A stretch of 64,000 bases of DNA from CAMFLJ01 sp963702555 (GTDB lineage: Bacteria > Actinomycetota > Acidimicrobiia > Acidimicrobiales > Acidimicrobilacustridaceae). The number at the start of each line of letters is the position of its first letter. Position 1 is the first letter of the stretch. A program made the translations under genes and the position numbers. This document shows positions 16,896-25,042 of the stretch, piece by piece. The notes under the pieces were generated by a model, which was not told the origin of the DNA, made no database searches, and saw only the letters and a list, made by a program, of their open reading frames with translations. The DNA lies in NCBI GenBank assembly GCA_963702555.1, contig CAVPCW010000011.1:744001-808000 (forward strand), read 5' to 3'.

Positions 16896-16944
16896 TTCTG
16901 GCGGTGGTTTCGTGTCGGATTCCGACATCAATCCACCACCAGAA
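16896..16944. terminator. Large two-tier hairpin between two leftward genes
   Basis: Outer arms TTCTGGCGGTGG (16896-16907) and CCACCACCAGAA (16933-16944) enclose inner arms TGTCGGA (16913-16919) and TCCGACA (16921-16927). On the leftward transcript the single outer mismatch becomes a G-U pair, so the structure fits an RNA read leftward, between the genes at 17063-17461 and 16229-16756. It may be a terminator or attenuator. Apart from this and one repeat core at 16972-16982, nothing is seen in 16757-17062. Confidence 0.5.
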
Positions 16945-17062
16945 CCAAGTTGTGGGGGTGTCCCAGAACGCCGGATCGGCGTGACCACAAGGCGCGTACG
17001 TCATGGCGAGGTCCCAGGTCCCTCATGGATCCTGTTGGGGGCGTCGCAGTGATTACTGGGCG

Positions 17063-17461
17063 TCAGGTTCCGGACCAGATCGGTATGGCGAACATCATGA
17101 CGAGGAATACGTAGAGGACGTACAACAGGCCGGCGATCATCGTGAGAACGCTCGCGTAGACAGTTGTCTTGGCGAGCGAGAACATCCGAGTCGAACCGGA
17201 CCGCCGGGCCATCCTGGCCGCGACGATTCCGCAGATGCAGCTGATTGGCGGGAGGGGGAGGGTGAGAGGGATCAGGAAGGTGAAAGTTGGAGCGAGCGCC
17301 ATCAGGGCCCAGGTGACGGGCACGAGTGCGGCGGACGAAACAGCCCACCGCCGCACGGTCTCAACTCTTGGCAGGCCTGGCGGGACAGGTGTCAGGAGGC
17401 GTCCTCGATGGAGCGGTGCCGGTGGTGGCAACGACGAGAAGTCCTGATCTGGCTGCGACAC
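17063..17461 (-). CDS. Small membrane protein with FSSLPPPAP N-terminus
   Basis: The 132-residue protein has the leader SQPDQDFSSLPPPAP, which matches the leader of the 15439-16104 protein. Three predicted helices follow (AVSSAALVPVTWALMALAP, LIPLTLPLPPISCICGIVAA, VLTMIAGLLYVLYVFLVMMFAIPIW). The helix 2 region plus ARMARRSG resembles small DUF4190-like actinobacterial membrane proteins, a weak resemblance only. The GTG start at 17461 follows GGAGGTGTCGTC, near-identical to the initiation region of the 15439 gene. Function unknown. Confidence 0.65.
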   Translation of the reverse strand: MSQPDQDFSSLPPPAPLHRGRLLTPVPPGLPRVETVRRWAVSSAALVPVTWALMALAPTFTFLIPLTLPLPPISCICGIVAARMARRSGSTRMFSLAKTTVYASVLTMIAGLLYVLYVFLVMMFAIPIWSGT

Positions 17462-17611
17462 GACGACACCTCCAACGGCGTCTACCGACAGCGTCGCACC
17501 ACCTTCTCAGTCGGATAAGGGGCGATGGTCACCCAGCCCTGCACTCCCTGGAGAAGCCCCACCCAACCAGACGTCCTCCCCTGCCCCATACCGCCGGATA
17601 TGTCGCGCGCG

Positions 17612-19114
17612 TCAGGCGCCGAGGCTGAGCTCTCGACGGGCTCGTTCGAGCACGATGCGCCGGGAGCGTTGGAACTCGGCTTCTTCGCTGGGGCTGCGGT
17701 GCTCCGGGCACTGGCAGTTGCAGTGGGGGCGCCGGGTCGGTGCCGGCGGCACGGCCATCGGCCGGGCGGGCTCCGAGCTGGTGGCGACCGGTGGTCGGGG
17801 GAGCTGAGCGTCGAGGCCCGGCGGCCGGGTGGTGCGCTCGGTGCCGTCCTCGAGCGTCACCGTGTAGGTGCCGTCGGGTTCGATGCGGTTGGCCCACCTC
17901 CGTCGGTGGAGCATCCGGTGGCAGCGGCGGCACAGGGCGACGGCGTTGTCGATGTCGGTGAACCCGCCTTCCTCCCACGGCACGACGTGGTGGATGTCGC
18001 ACCTCGACGGGTCGGCGCCGCAGCCTCGACAGCCCTGATCGCGTGCGAGCACGGCCCTGCGCTGGGCGGCGGTGAAGGTGCGGGTCGTGCGGCCGAGGTG
18101 GAGGAGCCGGCCGTCGGCGCTGAGGAGCAGCTCCATGGCCCCGCCGGCGGCGACCGACGCCAGCAGGCTGTCGGTGACGGGGTGGCCGTCGAGGGTGGTG
18201 GCGTCGCTGACGCCACCTTCGAAGGCGGCGAGGAACAGGCCCCGGTCGAGCTCACCGAGCCCGGGCCGGGCAGCCAGGAACTCCTCGAGCTGGGCGGCGG
18301 TGACGACCCCGGCGATGCGGAGCCATGCCCGGTAGAGGGCCACGACGTCGGCGGTGATCATGAGCCGCTCCCGACGCCGGTTCCCGTCGGGGTTCTCGAG
18401 CGAGTCGAGATAGCTCTGGCACACCTCGACGAGCGCGTCGGCCCGGCGCTGCTTCGGGGTGCGACGTTCGCCGGGGAGGTCGTCGCGGGTGGCGGCGTCG
18501 AGCGCCTTCTCGATCGGGGCGGCCGAATCGGGGTCGAAGAAGCCCCGGACGGCCAGCTCGCCGGCGACCCGTGAAGCCGACAGCTCCCGCTCGGGCACGA
18601 CCTCGGTCGGAGCGATGCCGGCCTCGACCGCCTCTCGCTCGGCCATGTCGTCGGCGGCGCTCACCCAGTGGCGCAGCACCCGCCCGGTCTGGTGGGCGGT
18701 GAGCGGAGCGAGGATGGAGATCGTGTCGTCGATGGTCTCGGCGAAACGCTCGACGTGACGGTCGGGCACGAGCGACGCCGCGAGGTCGACCTGGGCGCCG
18801 GTCAACCGGCCCCGACGCCAGGCGGCGCCGAGCTCGGGCCACGCCACCACCCGGGCCGCCCGCTTCGCGACCTGACGGGATCGGGGGAGGGTCATGTTGC
18901 AGCGGTGCCGTTCGAACGACGCCGTGTTGGCGAACCCTTCGACCTCGGCCAGCCCAGCGGCGGTGTAGGCCGCTTCGGCGGCGCAGATGACGGCGTCGAG
19001 GCGATCGTGGAGCTCACGGGCTTCGGCGATCACGTCGCCGTGGACAGCCAGGTCGAGGCCCTCGATCGCCTCTCGCAGCACGTGGAGCTGCTCTGGTGTC
19101 CCCCCGTTGGTCAT
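17612..19114 (-). CDS. DUF222 domain-containing HNH endonuclease-like protein
   Basis: The 500-residue protein has an all-helical DUF222 region (about residues 20-330) followed by an HNH nuclease motif at about 375-425: CRGCGADPSRCDIHHVVPWEEGG, then NAVALCRRCHRMLH. It shows the paired zinc cysteines, the HH and the terminal H. A C-terminal Cys-rich PHCNCQCPEH segment follows. Such proteins are very common and multi-copy in Actinobacteria; their biology is unsettled and some accompany mobile DNA. ATG 19114 lies exactly 7 nt after a TAGAGT box with a TTGAGA 17 bp further upstream, so a leaderless transcript is likely. It is monocistronic. Confidence 0.9.
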   Translation of the reverse strand: MTNGGTPEQLHVLREAIEGLDLAVHGDVIAEARELHDRLDAVICAAEAAYTAAGLAEVEGFANTASFERHRCNMTLPRSRQVAKRAARVVAWPELGAAWRRGRLTGAQVDLAASLVPDRHVERFAETIDDTISILAPLTAHQTGRVLRHWVSAADDMAEREAVEAGIAPTEVVPERELSASRVAGELAVRGFFDPDSAAPIEKALDAATRDDLPGERRTPKQRRADALVEVCQSYLDSLENPDGNRRRERLMITADVVALYRAWLRIAGVVTAAQLEEFLAARPGLGELDRGLFLAAFEGGVSDATTLDGHPVTDSLLASVAAGGAMELLLSADGRLLHLGRTTRTFTAAQRRAVLARDQGCRGCGADPSRCDIHHVVPWEEGGFTDIDNAVALCRRCHRMLHRRRWANRIEPDGTYTVTLEDGTERTTRPPGLDAQLPRPPVATSSEPARPMAVPPAPTRRPHCNCQCPEHRSPSEEAEFQRSRRIVLERARRELSLGA

Positions 19115-19121
19115 GCCGAGA

Positions 19122-19150
19122 ACTCTACCAAACACCAGTTCGATTCTCAA
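19122..19150 (-). promoter_or_regulatory. Leaderless promoter of the DUF222/HNH gene
   Basis: Leftward, -35-like TTGAGA (19150-19145), a 17-bp spacer and -10-like TAGAGT (19127-19122) end 7 nt before the ATG at 19114. This is the cleanest full promoter in the window and shows the start-codon-proximal arrangement seen at many other genes here. Confidence 0.7.
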
Positions 19151-19210
19151 CCGAAAAACCCTGAAAATCATTGAGTTTCTCGACCGCCGAGCGCGTCGAC
19201 ATGAGCGCCC

Positions 19211-20167
19211 TCAGAGCACGTAGCCCATCTCTCCGAGGAGGCGGCGATAGGCAACGGCGAAGCGGTCGAAGGGGAGGTGCAGCTCCTCGGTGAGGTCGAG
19301 GGGGAGCAGCTCGGGGCGTTGGCCCTCGACGACGGCCTTGTCCGGACCCCAGACCTTCTCCTCGAACTCGGCGTAGGCCTCGAAGTCGGTGGCCGCCTGC
19401 GCCGGGAACGCGGTGTCCCAGAACACGCGGCAGGTGCGGACGGACGTGGGGGAGGAGTGGATCCACATCACCGTGCCCGGGCCAGCAGCGCCCTCGAGCC
19501 GAACCGTGAAGGGTGCGAGCACCCGGTAGCCGAACGTCGACGGGAACGATGGGCGATGGCCCGCCGCGTCGGGCTCGGCGAAGGGGTCGCACGCCGGGTA
19601 GTCGGCGTCGAAGGCGAGGGTGCGGCCGTCGTCGAGCAGCGTCACCTCGTAGGAGGCGATCACCGGTTCGCGGCCGTTGCCGAAGGTGTCGGCGTGGAGG
19701 ATCGAGAAGTGGGCGACGTCGCAGAAGTTCTCGATCTCCCGGAACGACTGGCACGCCCAGTCGAGTGGTTCGCCGACGAACAGATCCATGTCGTCGGTGT
19801 CGGCCTCGGGCAGCACGGGCATCGGTCCCGCCTCCTCGTCCTCGCCGACGAGGCACGCCCACACCATCCCGGCCTGCTCGGCGACCCGGTACGACGCGAC
19901 CTTCGCCGTGGGCGGGATGCGGTCGTGGTCGAGCTGCGGGATCGCGGTGCAGCGGCCCCCGAGGTCGTACTCCCAGCCGTGGTACGGGCAGCGCACGCAG
20001 TCGGTCGGGAGCAGGTCGCCCATCGAGAGTCGCACGCCGCGATGGGCGCACAGGTCGTCGAGCAGCAGCAGCTCGCCCTCGACCGTGCGCCCGAGCACCA
20101 ACTGCTCGTCGAGCAGGGTGACCGGCGTCAGCCCGCCGGGCACGACGTCGATCGATCGGGCGACCAC
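19211..20167 (-). CDS. Rieske non-heme iron oxygenase, N-terminus probably incomplete
   Basis: This is an oxygenase-component protein that should hydroxylate or demethylate an aromatic or steroid-like substrate using electrons from a reductase that is not encoded nearby. The Rieske [2Fe-2S] motif is CAHRGVRL...CVRCPYHGW (about residues 41-66). The mononuclear iron site is ENFCDVAHFSILH (about 147-159), with Asp and His ligands. The GTG at 20167 gives 318 residues. Upstream codons in the same frame read PPFWH, which normally precedes VVARS in this family, yet no start exists there. The frame one base away carries DSESADEAFLRV from a GTG at 20223, so a one-base shift near 20180 may have detached the true N-terminus. 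Confidence 0.86.
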   Translation of the reverse strand: MVARSIDVVPGGLTPVTLLDEQLVLGRTVEGELLLLDDLCAHRGVRLSMGDLLPTDCVRCPYHGWEYDLGGRCTAIPQLDHDRIPPTAKVASYRVAEQAGMVWACLVGEDEEAGPMPVLPEADTDDMDLFVGEPLDWACQSFREIENFCDVAHFSILHADTFGNGREPVIASYEVTLLDDGRTLAFDADYPACDPFAEPDAAGHRPSFPSTFGYRVLAPFTVRLEGAAGPGTVMWIHSSPTSVRTCRVFWDTAFPAQAATDFEAYAEFEEKVWGPDKAVVEGQRPELLPLDLTEELHLPFDRFAVAYRRLLGEMGYVL

Positions 20168-20343
20168 GTGCCAGAACGGCGGCTCACCCGCAGGAAGGCC
20201 TCGTCGGCGCTCTCGGAATCCACGTCGGCACCGTACGGACCCCGTGTTTCGGCTCGGTGATCCGTCGGTGACACGGCGATGAGCAGTGCGAAACCCGGTC
20301 GAGAGGCGTCCCGGCGGGCGGTAGACAGAGCGACGGAGGAGCC

Positions 20344-21036
20344 ATGCCGACCGAACGCCAGCACCTGATCTTCGATGCCGACGACACGCTCTGGGAGAAC
20401 AACGTCCTCTTCGAGCGCACGATCGACGACTTCATCGAGTGGATCGACCACCCCACCCTCGACCCCGGGGCCGTGCGCCACATCCTCCTCGACATCGAGC
20501 GGGCCAACGCCGCCGCCCACGGCTACGGCTCCAAGGTCTTCCTCCGCAGCCTCCACGACTGCTTCGAGCGTCTGGCCGAGCGGCCGGTGAGCCCCGCCGA
20601 CGCCGACGACATCCTCGGGCTCGCCCACCGTCTGGCCAGCCACGAGATGGAGCTCATCCCCGACGTCGCCGCCACCCTCGACGGGCTGGCGGTGCGCCAC
20701 GACCTGCTCCTGCTCACCAAGGGCGACCCCGTCGAGCAGCAGCGCAAGATCGACGCGTCCGGCCTCGCCCACCACTTCCGGCGGACGGTGATCGTGGCCG
20801 AGAAGGAGCCGGCGGTCTACGCCGAGCTCGCCACCGCGGAGGGCCTCGACCCGGCCCGCGCGTGGATGATCGGCAACTCGATCAAGTCCGACGTGAACCC
20901 CGCCCTCGCCGTCGGCATGGGTGCGGTGTTCATCCCCAACGACAACACCTGGGCCCTCGAGCACGCCGAGCTCGACCCCGCCGCGCCCCGGCTCCTGCAG
21001 CTCGACCGCTTCGCCCAGCTCGCCGTCCACTTCTGA
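20344..21036 (+). CDS. HAD-family hydrolase
   Basis: The 230-residue haloacid-dehalogenase superfamily phosphatase-like protein has motif I FDADDTLWENN (nucleophile Asp11, acid Asp13). Motif II is LLLLTKGDP, a Lys follows in VIVAEKEPAVY, and the motif IV acidic pair lies in MIGNSIKSDVNPALAVGMGA. The long helical cap between motifs I and II fits subclass I. ATG 20344 follows GGAGGAGCC. The substrate is unknown; TKG in place of the more usual TNG in motif II is seen in some phosphoglycolate-phosphatase-like and nucleotidase-like members. Confidence 0.85.
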   Translation: MPTERQHLIFDADDTLWENNVLFERTIDDFIEWIDHPTLDPGAVRHILLDIERANAAAHGYGSKVFLRSLHDCFERLAERPVSPADADDILGLAHRLASHEMELIPDVAATLDGLAVRHDLLLLTKGDPVEQQRKIDASGLAHHFRRTVIVAEKEPAVYAELATAEGLDPARAWMIGNSIKSDVNPALAVGMGAVFIPNDNTWALEHAELDPAAPRLLQLDRFAQLAVHF

Positions 21037-21096
21037 GGCCGTTTCTGAGGCCCGGAGGGTCGCGAACGGGTTCGCGTTCCGGTAGCTTCCCGCCTC

Positions 21097-21579
21097 ATGA
21101 CGATCACGACTGGTGAGAATGTTCCGGACGTCGAGGTGTTCGTGATGGGTCCCGAGGGCGGGCCCCAGAAGACCACCACCGGCGAGCTGTTGGGGAGCGG
21201 GCGCGTGGTGCTGTTCGCGGTTCCCGGGGCGTACACCCCCGGGTGCTCGAAGGTGCACCTGCCCGGCTTCGTGGAGGGCGCCAAGGACCTCCAGGGCAAG
21301 GGCGTCGACACGATCGCGTGCATCGCGGTCAACGACGCCTTCGTCATGGACGCCTGGGGCAAGGAGCAGGGCGTCGGCGACGACATCGTGATGATCGGCG
21401 ACGGCAACGGCCAGTTCGCCGAGGCCATGGGCCTGGTGATGGACGGCAGCGGCTTCGGCCTCGGCAAGCGCTCGAAGCGCTACGCCGCCATCATCGAGGA
21501 CGGCGTCATCACCAACCTGGCCATCGACGAGTCGGGCATCGAGCAGAGCGCCTGCTCGAACATCCTCTCGATGCTCTAG
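21097..21579 (+). CDS. Peroxiredoxin, Prx5/AhpE-like
   Basis: The 160-residue thiol peroxidase has the peroxidatic site PGAYTPGCS with Cys50, and a possible resolving cysteine in EQSACSNIL at the C-terminus. It reduces H2O2 or organic hydroperoxides, using a glutaredoxin- or thioredoxin-type reductant. The motif PGAYTPxCS and the length are those of the atypical 2-Cys Prx5 group. A TAGCTT box ends 8 nt before the ATG, suggesting a leaderless transcript. The TAG stop interlocks with the TAG of the convergent Nudix gene in a CTAG tetranucleotide. Confidence 0.9.
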   Translation: MTITTGENVPDVEVFVMGPEGGPQKTTTGELLGSGRVVLFAVPGAYTPGCSKVHLPGFVEGAKDLQGKGVDTIACIAVNDAFVMDAWGKEQGVGDDIVMIGDGNGQFAEAMGLVMDGSGFGLGKRSKRYAAIIEDGVITNLAIDESGIEQSACSNILSML

Positions 21580-22034
21580 AGCGCGGCCAGCGCGTCCAGC
21601 AAGGGGCGCTGACCCTCGAGGATCCGCACCGCGGCCTCCTCGAGGTCGAACCACTCGGCTCGGTCGACCTCCGGGAACTCCCGGAGGCGGCCAGAGCCCC
21701 GTGGCCACTCGATGGTGAAGGTGTTGCTCACCACGGTGGCCGGGTCGAGGTCGCCCTCGACCGCCCAGGCCTGCACGACCTTGCCGGCCTTCTGGCGGAC
21801 CTCGCCCAGGGCGACGAACGGGCCGTCGGGGGCGGGCGTGCCCAGCTCCTCGGCGAACTCCCGCCGGGCCGCGGCGAGCGGGTCCTCGTCATCGGCGAGC
21901 TCACCCTTCGGCACCGACCAGGCGCCCGCGTCCTTCCGGGCCCAGAACGGCCCGCCGGGGTGCACGAGCAGCACCTCGAGGGTGCCGTCGGCCGACGTGC
22001 GGTGGAGGAGCAGCCCGGCGCTGCGAGTCGCCAT
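21576..22034 (-). CDS. Nudix hydrolase
   Basis: The 152-residue enzyme has a complete Nudix box GELADDEDPLAAARREFAEELG (about residues 44-65), matching Gx5Ex7REuxEExGu, which binds Mg2+ and cleaves nucleoside diphosphates linked to another moiety. The N-terminal MATRSAGLLLHR and the GPFWARKDAGAWSVPKG segment resemble a broad NUDIX subgroup common in Actinobacteria, often annotated as NTP pyrophosphohydrolase. The ATG is 7 nt behind a TAGCGT box. It diverges from the membrane protein at 22136, which also appears leaderless. The physiological substrate is unknown. Confidence 0.88.
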   Translation of the reverse strand: MATRSAGLLLHRTSADGTLEVLLVHPGGPFWARKDAGAWSVPKGELADDEDPLAAARREFAEELGTPAPDGPFVALGEVRQKAGKVVQAWAVEGDLDPATVVSNTFTIEWPRGSGRLREFPEVDRAEWFDLEEAAVRILEGQRPLLDALAAL

Positions 22035-22135
22035 GGCCGCGACGCTACCGACCTTCCTCGGCGACGACGGCGGCGCCGCACCTCCTGACGCCCGCCTGAC
22101 GGGTGGAGCGGGGCCGTCGGGGGTACGGTCGATCC

Positions 22136-23119
22136 ATGGCAGGAGAGCCCGGCGGACGGGCGTCTCGGGTGGTCGCGGCTGTCGGTGCCGCAGCCGCCGT
22201 GCTCGTCGCCCTGGCGACGACGCTGCTGGCGCTCGCGGCCCAGGTCTCCGCTGCGGAACGTGTCGCGCTCGTCGCCTTCGCCGCGCTGCTCGTCGGGGTG
22301 GCGGTCGGCCTCGTGCGCCGGAAGGTCCTCGGCGCGATCCTCGCGGTCGTCCTCGGCTCGGTCGGGGTGGCGGGGGGCCTGGGCGGGCTGCTCGCGGTCG
22401 GCGATGAGGCCTACGACCGCCTCCCGCAGGCCTTCGACCTCACGGTCTTCGGCCTGATGTTCCTCGCGTCGGCGGCCCTGGTCATGGGCGGGGCCGCCGT
22501 CGTGCCCCGACGGGGGAGCGCGGCCCGGTGGGTCTGCGCGGCCCTGCTGGTCGCAGGCGTGGCGGTGGTCGGCCTCGGAGTGCAGCGGCTGCTCTCGGTG
22601 CAGACGCTCGTGAACCCCACGCCCGGTGCGGCGAACGCCACCCTCGACTGCGGCAGCGCCTACAGCCCGGGTTCGATGGTGGTGGCGCCGACCCTGGCCG
22701 GCCTGACCGCCCCGACCTGCGACTCGGTCCTCGACCCGGCCCGTCACGACGGCCGGCTCATGGTCGTCCTGGGTGGCACTCTGGCCCTGGCCGCCGGGGC
22801 GTTGCTGGTGGGCCAGTTCGGTGCGGGCGCGTGGCCGTTCGCGCTGGTGGCCGGCGGGCTGGTCGCCGGCGCCATCGGCGCGTGGCTCGTGTTCCTGCCG
22901 ATGCAGGGCACCGGGTGCGGGTCGGTCTTCTCCGGGGCCGAACGTGATCCGTCGAGCTGCGGGTCGCTGTACGGGGCCCTGCTCGCCACCACCCGCGTCC
23001 TGGCCGTGCTCGCACCGGCGCTCGTGCTGGCCGGTGTGATCGGGGTGGTGGCCCGTGCGGTCGGCAGCTGGTCTCGGCCCCGTGGCAGAGGCGGACCGGT
23101 CCCCCGCGTCAGCGTCTAG
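22136..23119 (+). CDS. Polytopic membrane protein, function unknown
   Basis: The 327-residue protein has about seven to eight predicted helices (AAVGAAAAVLVALATTLLALAA, VALVAFAALLVGVAVGL, AILAVVLGSVGVAGGLGGLL, and others). Two external loops each carry a cysteine pair (LDCGSAY...TCDSVLD, and GCGSVFSG...SSCGSLYG), suggesting disulfide-linked extracytoplasmic hairpins. The tail is basic and cytoplasmic. ATG 22136 lies 6 nt after TACGGT. The Cys-pair loop GCGSVF/SCGS resembles the SCGS loops in the small membrane proteins at 45472 and 46656. No known family was recognised. Confidence 0.7.
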   Translation: MAGEPGGRASRVVAAVGAAAAVLVALATTLLALAAQVSAAERVALVAFAALLVGVAVGLVRRKVLGAILAVVLGSVGVAGGLGGLLAVGDEAYDRLPQAFDLTVFGLMFLASAALVMGGAAVVPRRGSAARWVCAALLVAGVAVVGLGVQRLLSVQTLVNPTPGAANATLDCGSAYSPGSMVVAPTLAGLTAPTCDSVLDPARHDGRLMVVLGGTLALAAGALLVGQFGAGAWPFALVAGGLVAGAIGAWLVFLPMQGTGCGSVFSGAERDPSSCGSLYGALLATTRVLAVLAPALVLAGVIGVVARAVGSWSRPRGRGGPVPRVSV

Positions 23120-23134
23120 CCCGGACGCTCCCGG

Positions 23135-23548
23135 TCAGGCGACGCGGACGCGAGAGGCATGCAGGGGGGTGTCGACCCCACACGACTCGAGCCGCAGCGC
23201 CCACGTGCTGTCGGCCGGGCCGATGGCCTCGAGCACGAGGCCGAACTGGTCGTGGCAGTAGCCGAGCCAGACCGCGGCCGAACGCGACACGCCGTCGAGC
23301 TCGAGCGCGGTGGCGTCGCCCAGCACGAGGATCAGGCGGCCGTCGGCCCAGCCGACGGCCCGCACCCGGCGGTCGCGGCGGCTGTCGGGGACGAGGGCCT
23401 GCACGGCTGCGTGGTTGTCGCGGGCCAGGTCGCGGCGGACGTCGTCGTCGATGCGACGCAGCTCGGCGATCTCGTCGGCGTCGAACGCCTCGAGCACCCA
23501 GTCGTCGTCGGCGGTGGTGGCCCGGGGTGCCGGGGGAGGCTCAGCCAC
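23135..23548 (-). CDS. Hypothetical protein, possibly N-terminally truncated by a frameshift
   Basis: The soluble 137-residue product has an acidic N-terminus (DDDWVLEAFDADEIAELRRIDDDVRRDL) and a beta-rich C-terminal half (RVRAVGWADGRLILVLGDATALELDG, SWALRLESCGVDTPLH-like). The GTG at 23548 has no clear ribosome site. In the next frame immediately upstream, a GTG near 23677 opens PLLALTLASACALGAVLLRG, a good membrane anchor, followed by a Pro/Ala linker that runs into this gene if one base is shifted near 23550. The true product may therefore be a membrane-anchored protein. No family was recognised. Confidence 0.5.
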   Translation of the reverse strand: MAEPPPAPRATTADDDWVLEAFDADEIAELRRIDDDVRRDLARDNHAAVQALVPDSRRDRRVRAVGWADGRLILVLGDATALELDGVSRSAAVWLGYCHDQFGLVLEAIGPADSTWALRLESCGVDTPLHASRVRVA

Positions 23549-23761
23549 GGGCTCTGGGGGAGCGCGGGGAGCGGCGGCACCACTGCCTGAGGGGTCGTCT
23601 CGCCGGCGCGGGCCCGACCACGCAGCAGCACCGCGCCGAGGGCGCAGGCGGAGGCGAGGGTCAGGGCGAGAAGCGGCACCCCCTCATCGTCGGCGCCGAG
23701 AGCCCCGGTTCTGCAGCAGAACGCCGTGATCCTGGGCACGTGTGCCGGATGACCGACCGTG

Positions 23762-24964
23762 TCAGGTAGCCGGCGACGTGTCGTCCACCCGCTCGTGGAC
23801 CGACCACCGCCAGCGGGCGAGCAGGAGGAACAGCACCATCGTCACGCCGGTGCCGGTGAAGATGGCGGCCCGCCCGAAGGCCTCGTAGACCGCGGCCCCG
23901 CCGAGGGCGGCGAGCCCGGCGACGGCGAGCCCGGTGGCGCCGAGGAGGCCCTGGCCGGTGGCCACCTGGTCGGGGGGGCTGGCGATGGCGACGGCCACCT
24001 GGTTGCTCGGCATGGTGAACGCGTCGGCGGTGGCGTGCACGGCCGACACCAGGATCAGCACCCACAGCGGGCCGAACCCGTAGATCGACGTGCACACCGC
24101 GGCCACGAGGATGCTGACGCTCACGACCTTGATCGGGCCCTTCCGCTGGGCGAGGGCGCCGCCCTTCGGGGCGAACACGATCATCGGGATGGTGAAGATG
24201 CTGAGGGTCAGGCCGATCAGCCAGGTCTCGGCGCCGAGGTCGCGCAGGAGCACCGACCACAGGGCCTCGAACATGCCGATGGTGAGGTAGAAGGCGATCG
24301 CCGCGGCCAGTGCCGACTGCACCGCCGGCAGCTTCATCAGGCCCCGCACCGCCCGGTGGACCGTTGCGGTGGCGGCGCCGGCCTGGAGGTCGAGCTTCAG
24401 CAGCACCAGCAGCACGATGCCGTACACGACGGCGAGGGCCACGAAGGGTGCCCGCAGCCCGATGGTCTCGGCCAGCACGGCGGCGAGCAGCGGGCCGAGC
24501 ACGAAGCCGGCGACGTCGAACGCTGTCTGGGTGCCGAGGTTGGCGCCGACGCGCTCGGGGTCGCGGGTGATGACGAGGCGACGCACCGCGGGGCCGACGG
24601 TTCCCGAGCCGAGGCCGAGCAGGAGGCGGGCGCCGACCCAGGCCCAGAGCTCGGTGGCGAACACCATGCCGAGCATCCCGAAGGCCGCCACCGCCACGCC
24701 CGCCCGGAGCATGAACGCGGTGTGGCCCCGGTCGGCGTAGCGGGCGAGCACCACCTGGCTGGCGAAGCCCGTGGCGAAGCCGGCGAAGGCGATCAGGCCG
24801 ACGTCGGCGTCGCTGAAGCCGAACCGGTCACGGATGTCGGCGAGGAGGGTGAAGATGCCGCCGTAGCCGAGCGACATGAGCGCGGTGAGCAGGAACAGCA
24901 CGTACAGGGGACGTCGGGCGGCCCCTGTGGCGGGCGCCTCGGAGGGCACCTCGATCTCGGTCAC
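23762..24964 (-). CDS. MFS transporter
   Basis: The 400-residue major-facilitator protein has about twelve helices. The loop 2-3 signature region is GFASQVVLARYADRGHTAFMLR (variant of GxxxDRxGRR), and LLLGLGSGTVGPAVRRLVITRDPERVGANLG follows helix 4, as in drug:H+ antiporters of the 12-TM group. Loop 8-9 carries APKGGALAQRKGPIKV. GTG 24964 is preceded by GGGGGGAGG. It is probably an efflux carrier, substrate unknown. It diverges from the FrnE-like gene 79 bp away. Confidence 0.85.
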   Translation of the reverse strand: MTEIEVPSEAPATGAARRPLYVLFLLTALMSLGYGGIFTLLADIRDRFGFSDADVGLIAFAGFATGFASQVVLARYADRGHTAFMLRAGVAVAAFGMLGMVFATELWAWVGARLLLGLGSGTVGPAVRRLVITRDPERVGANLGTQTAFDVAGFVLGPLLAAVLAETIGLRAPFVALAVVYGIVLLVLLKLDLQAGAATATVHRAVRGLMKLPAVQSALAAAIAFYLTIGMFEALWSVLLRDLGAETWLIGLTLSIFTIPMIVFAPKGGALAQRKGPIKVVSVSILVAAVCTSIYGFGPLWVLILVSAVHATADAFTMPSNQVAVAIASPPDQVATGQGLLGATGLAVAGLAALGGAAVYEAFGRAAIFTGTGVTMVLFLLLARWRWSVHERVDDTSPAT

Positions 24965-25042
24965 GTCGTGCCTCCCCCCGGTGGTGCGGGCAGGCTACCG
25001 GTCGAGGGGATTCCGCAGCCGGTCCGCCTACCATCGCTTGCC

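Noticed and set aside
16782..17004. Leftward open frame of about 80 codons in the 300-bp gap
   Set aside because: Overlaps the two-tier hairpin, starts without a ribosome site and has no recognisable composition; treated as non-coding.
21064..21073. GAACGGGTTC upstream of the peroxiredoxin as a LexA/SOS box
   Set aside because: The Gram-positive LexA consensus has four bases between GAAC and GTTC; here only two, and the gene is not an SOS member.
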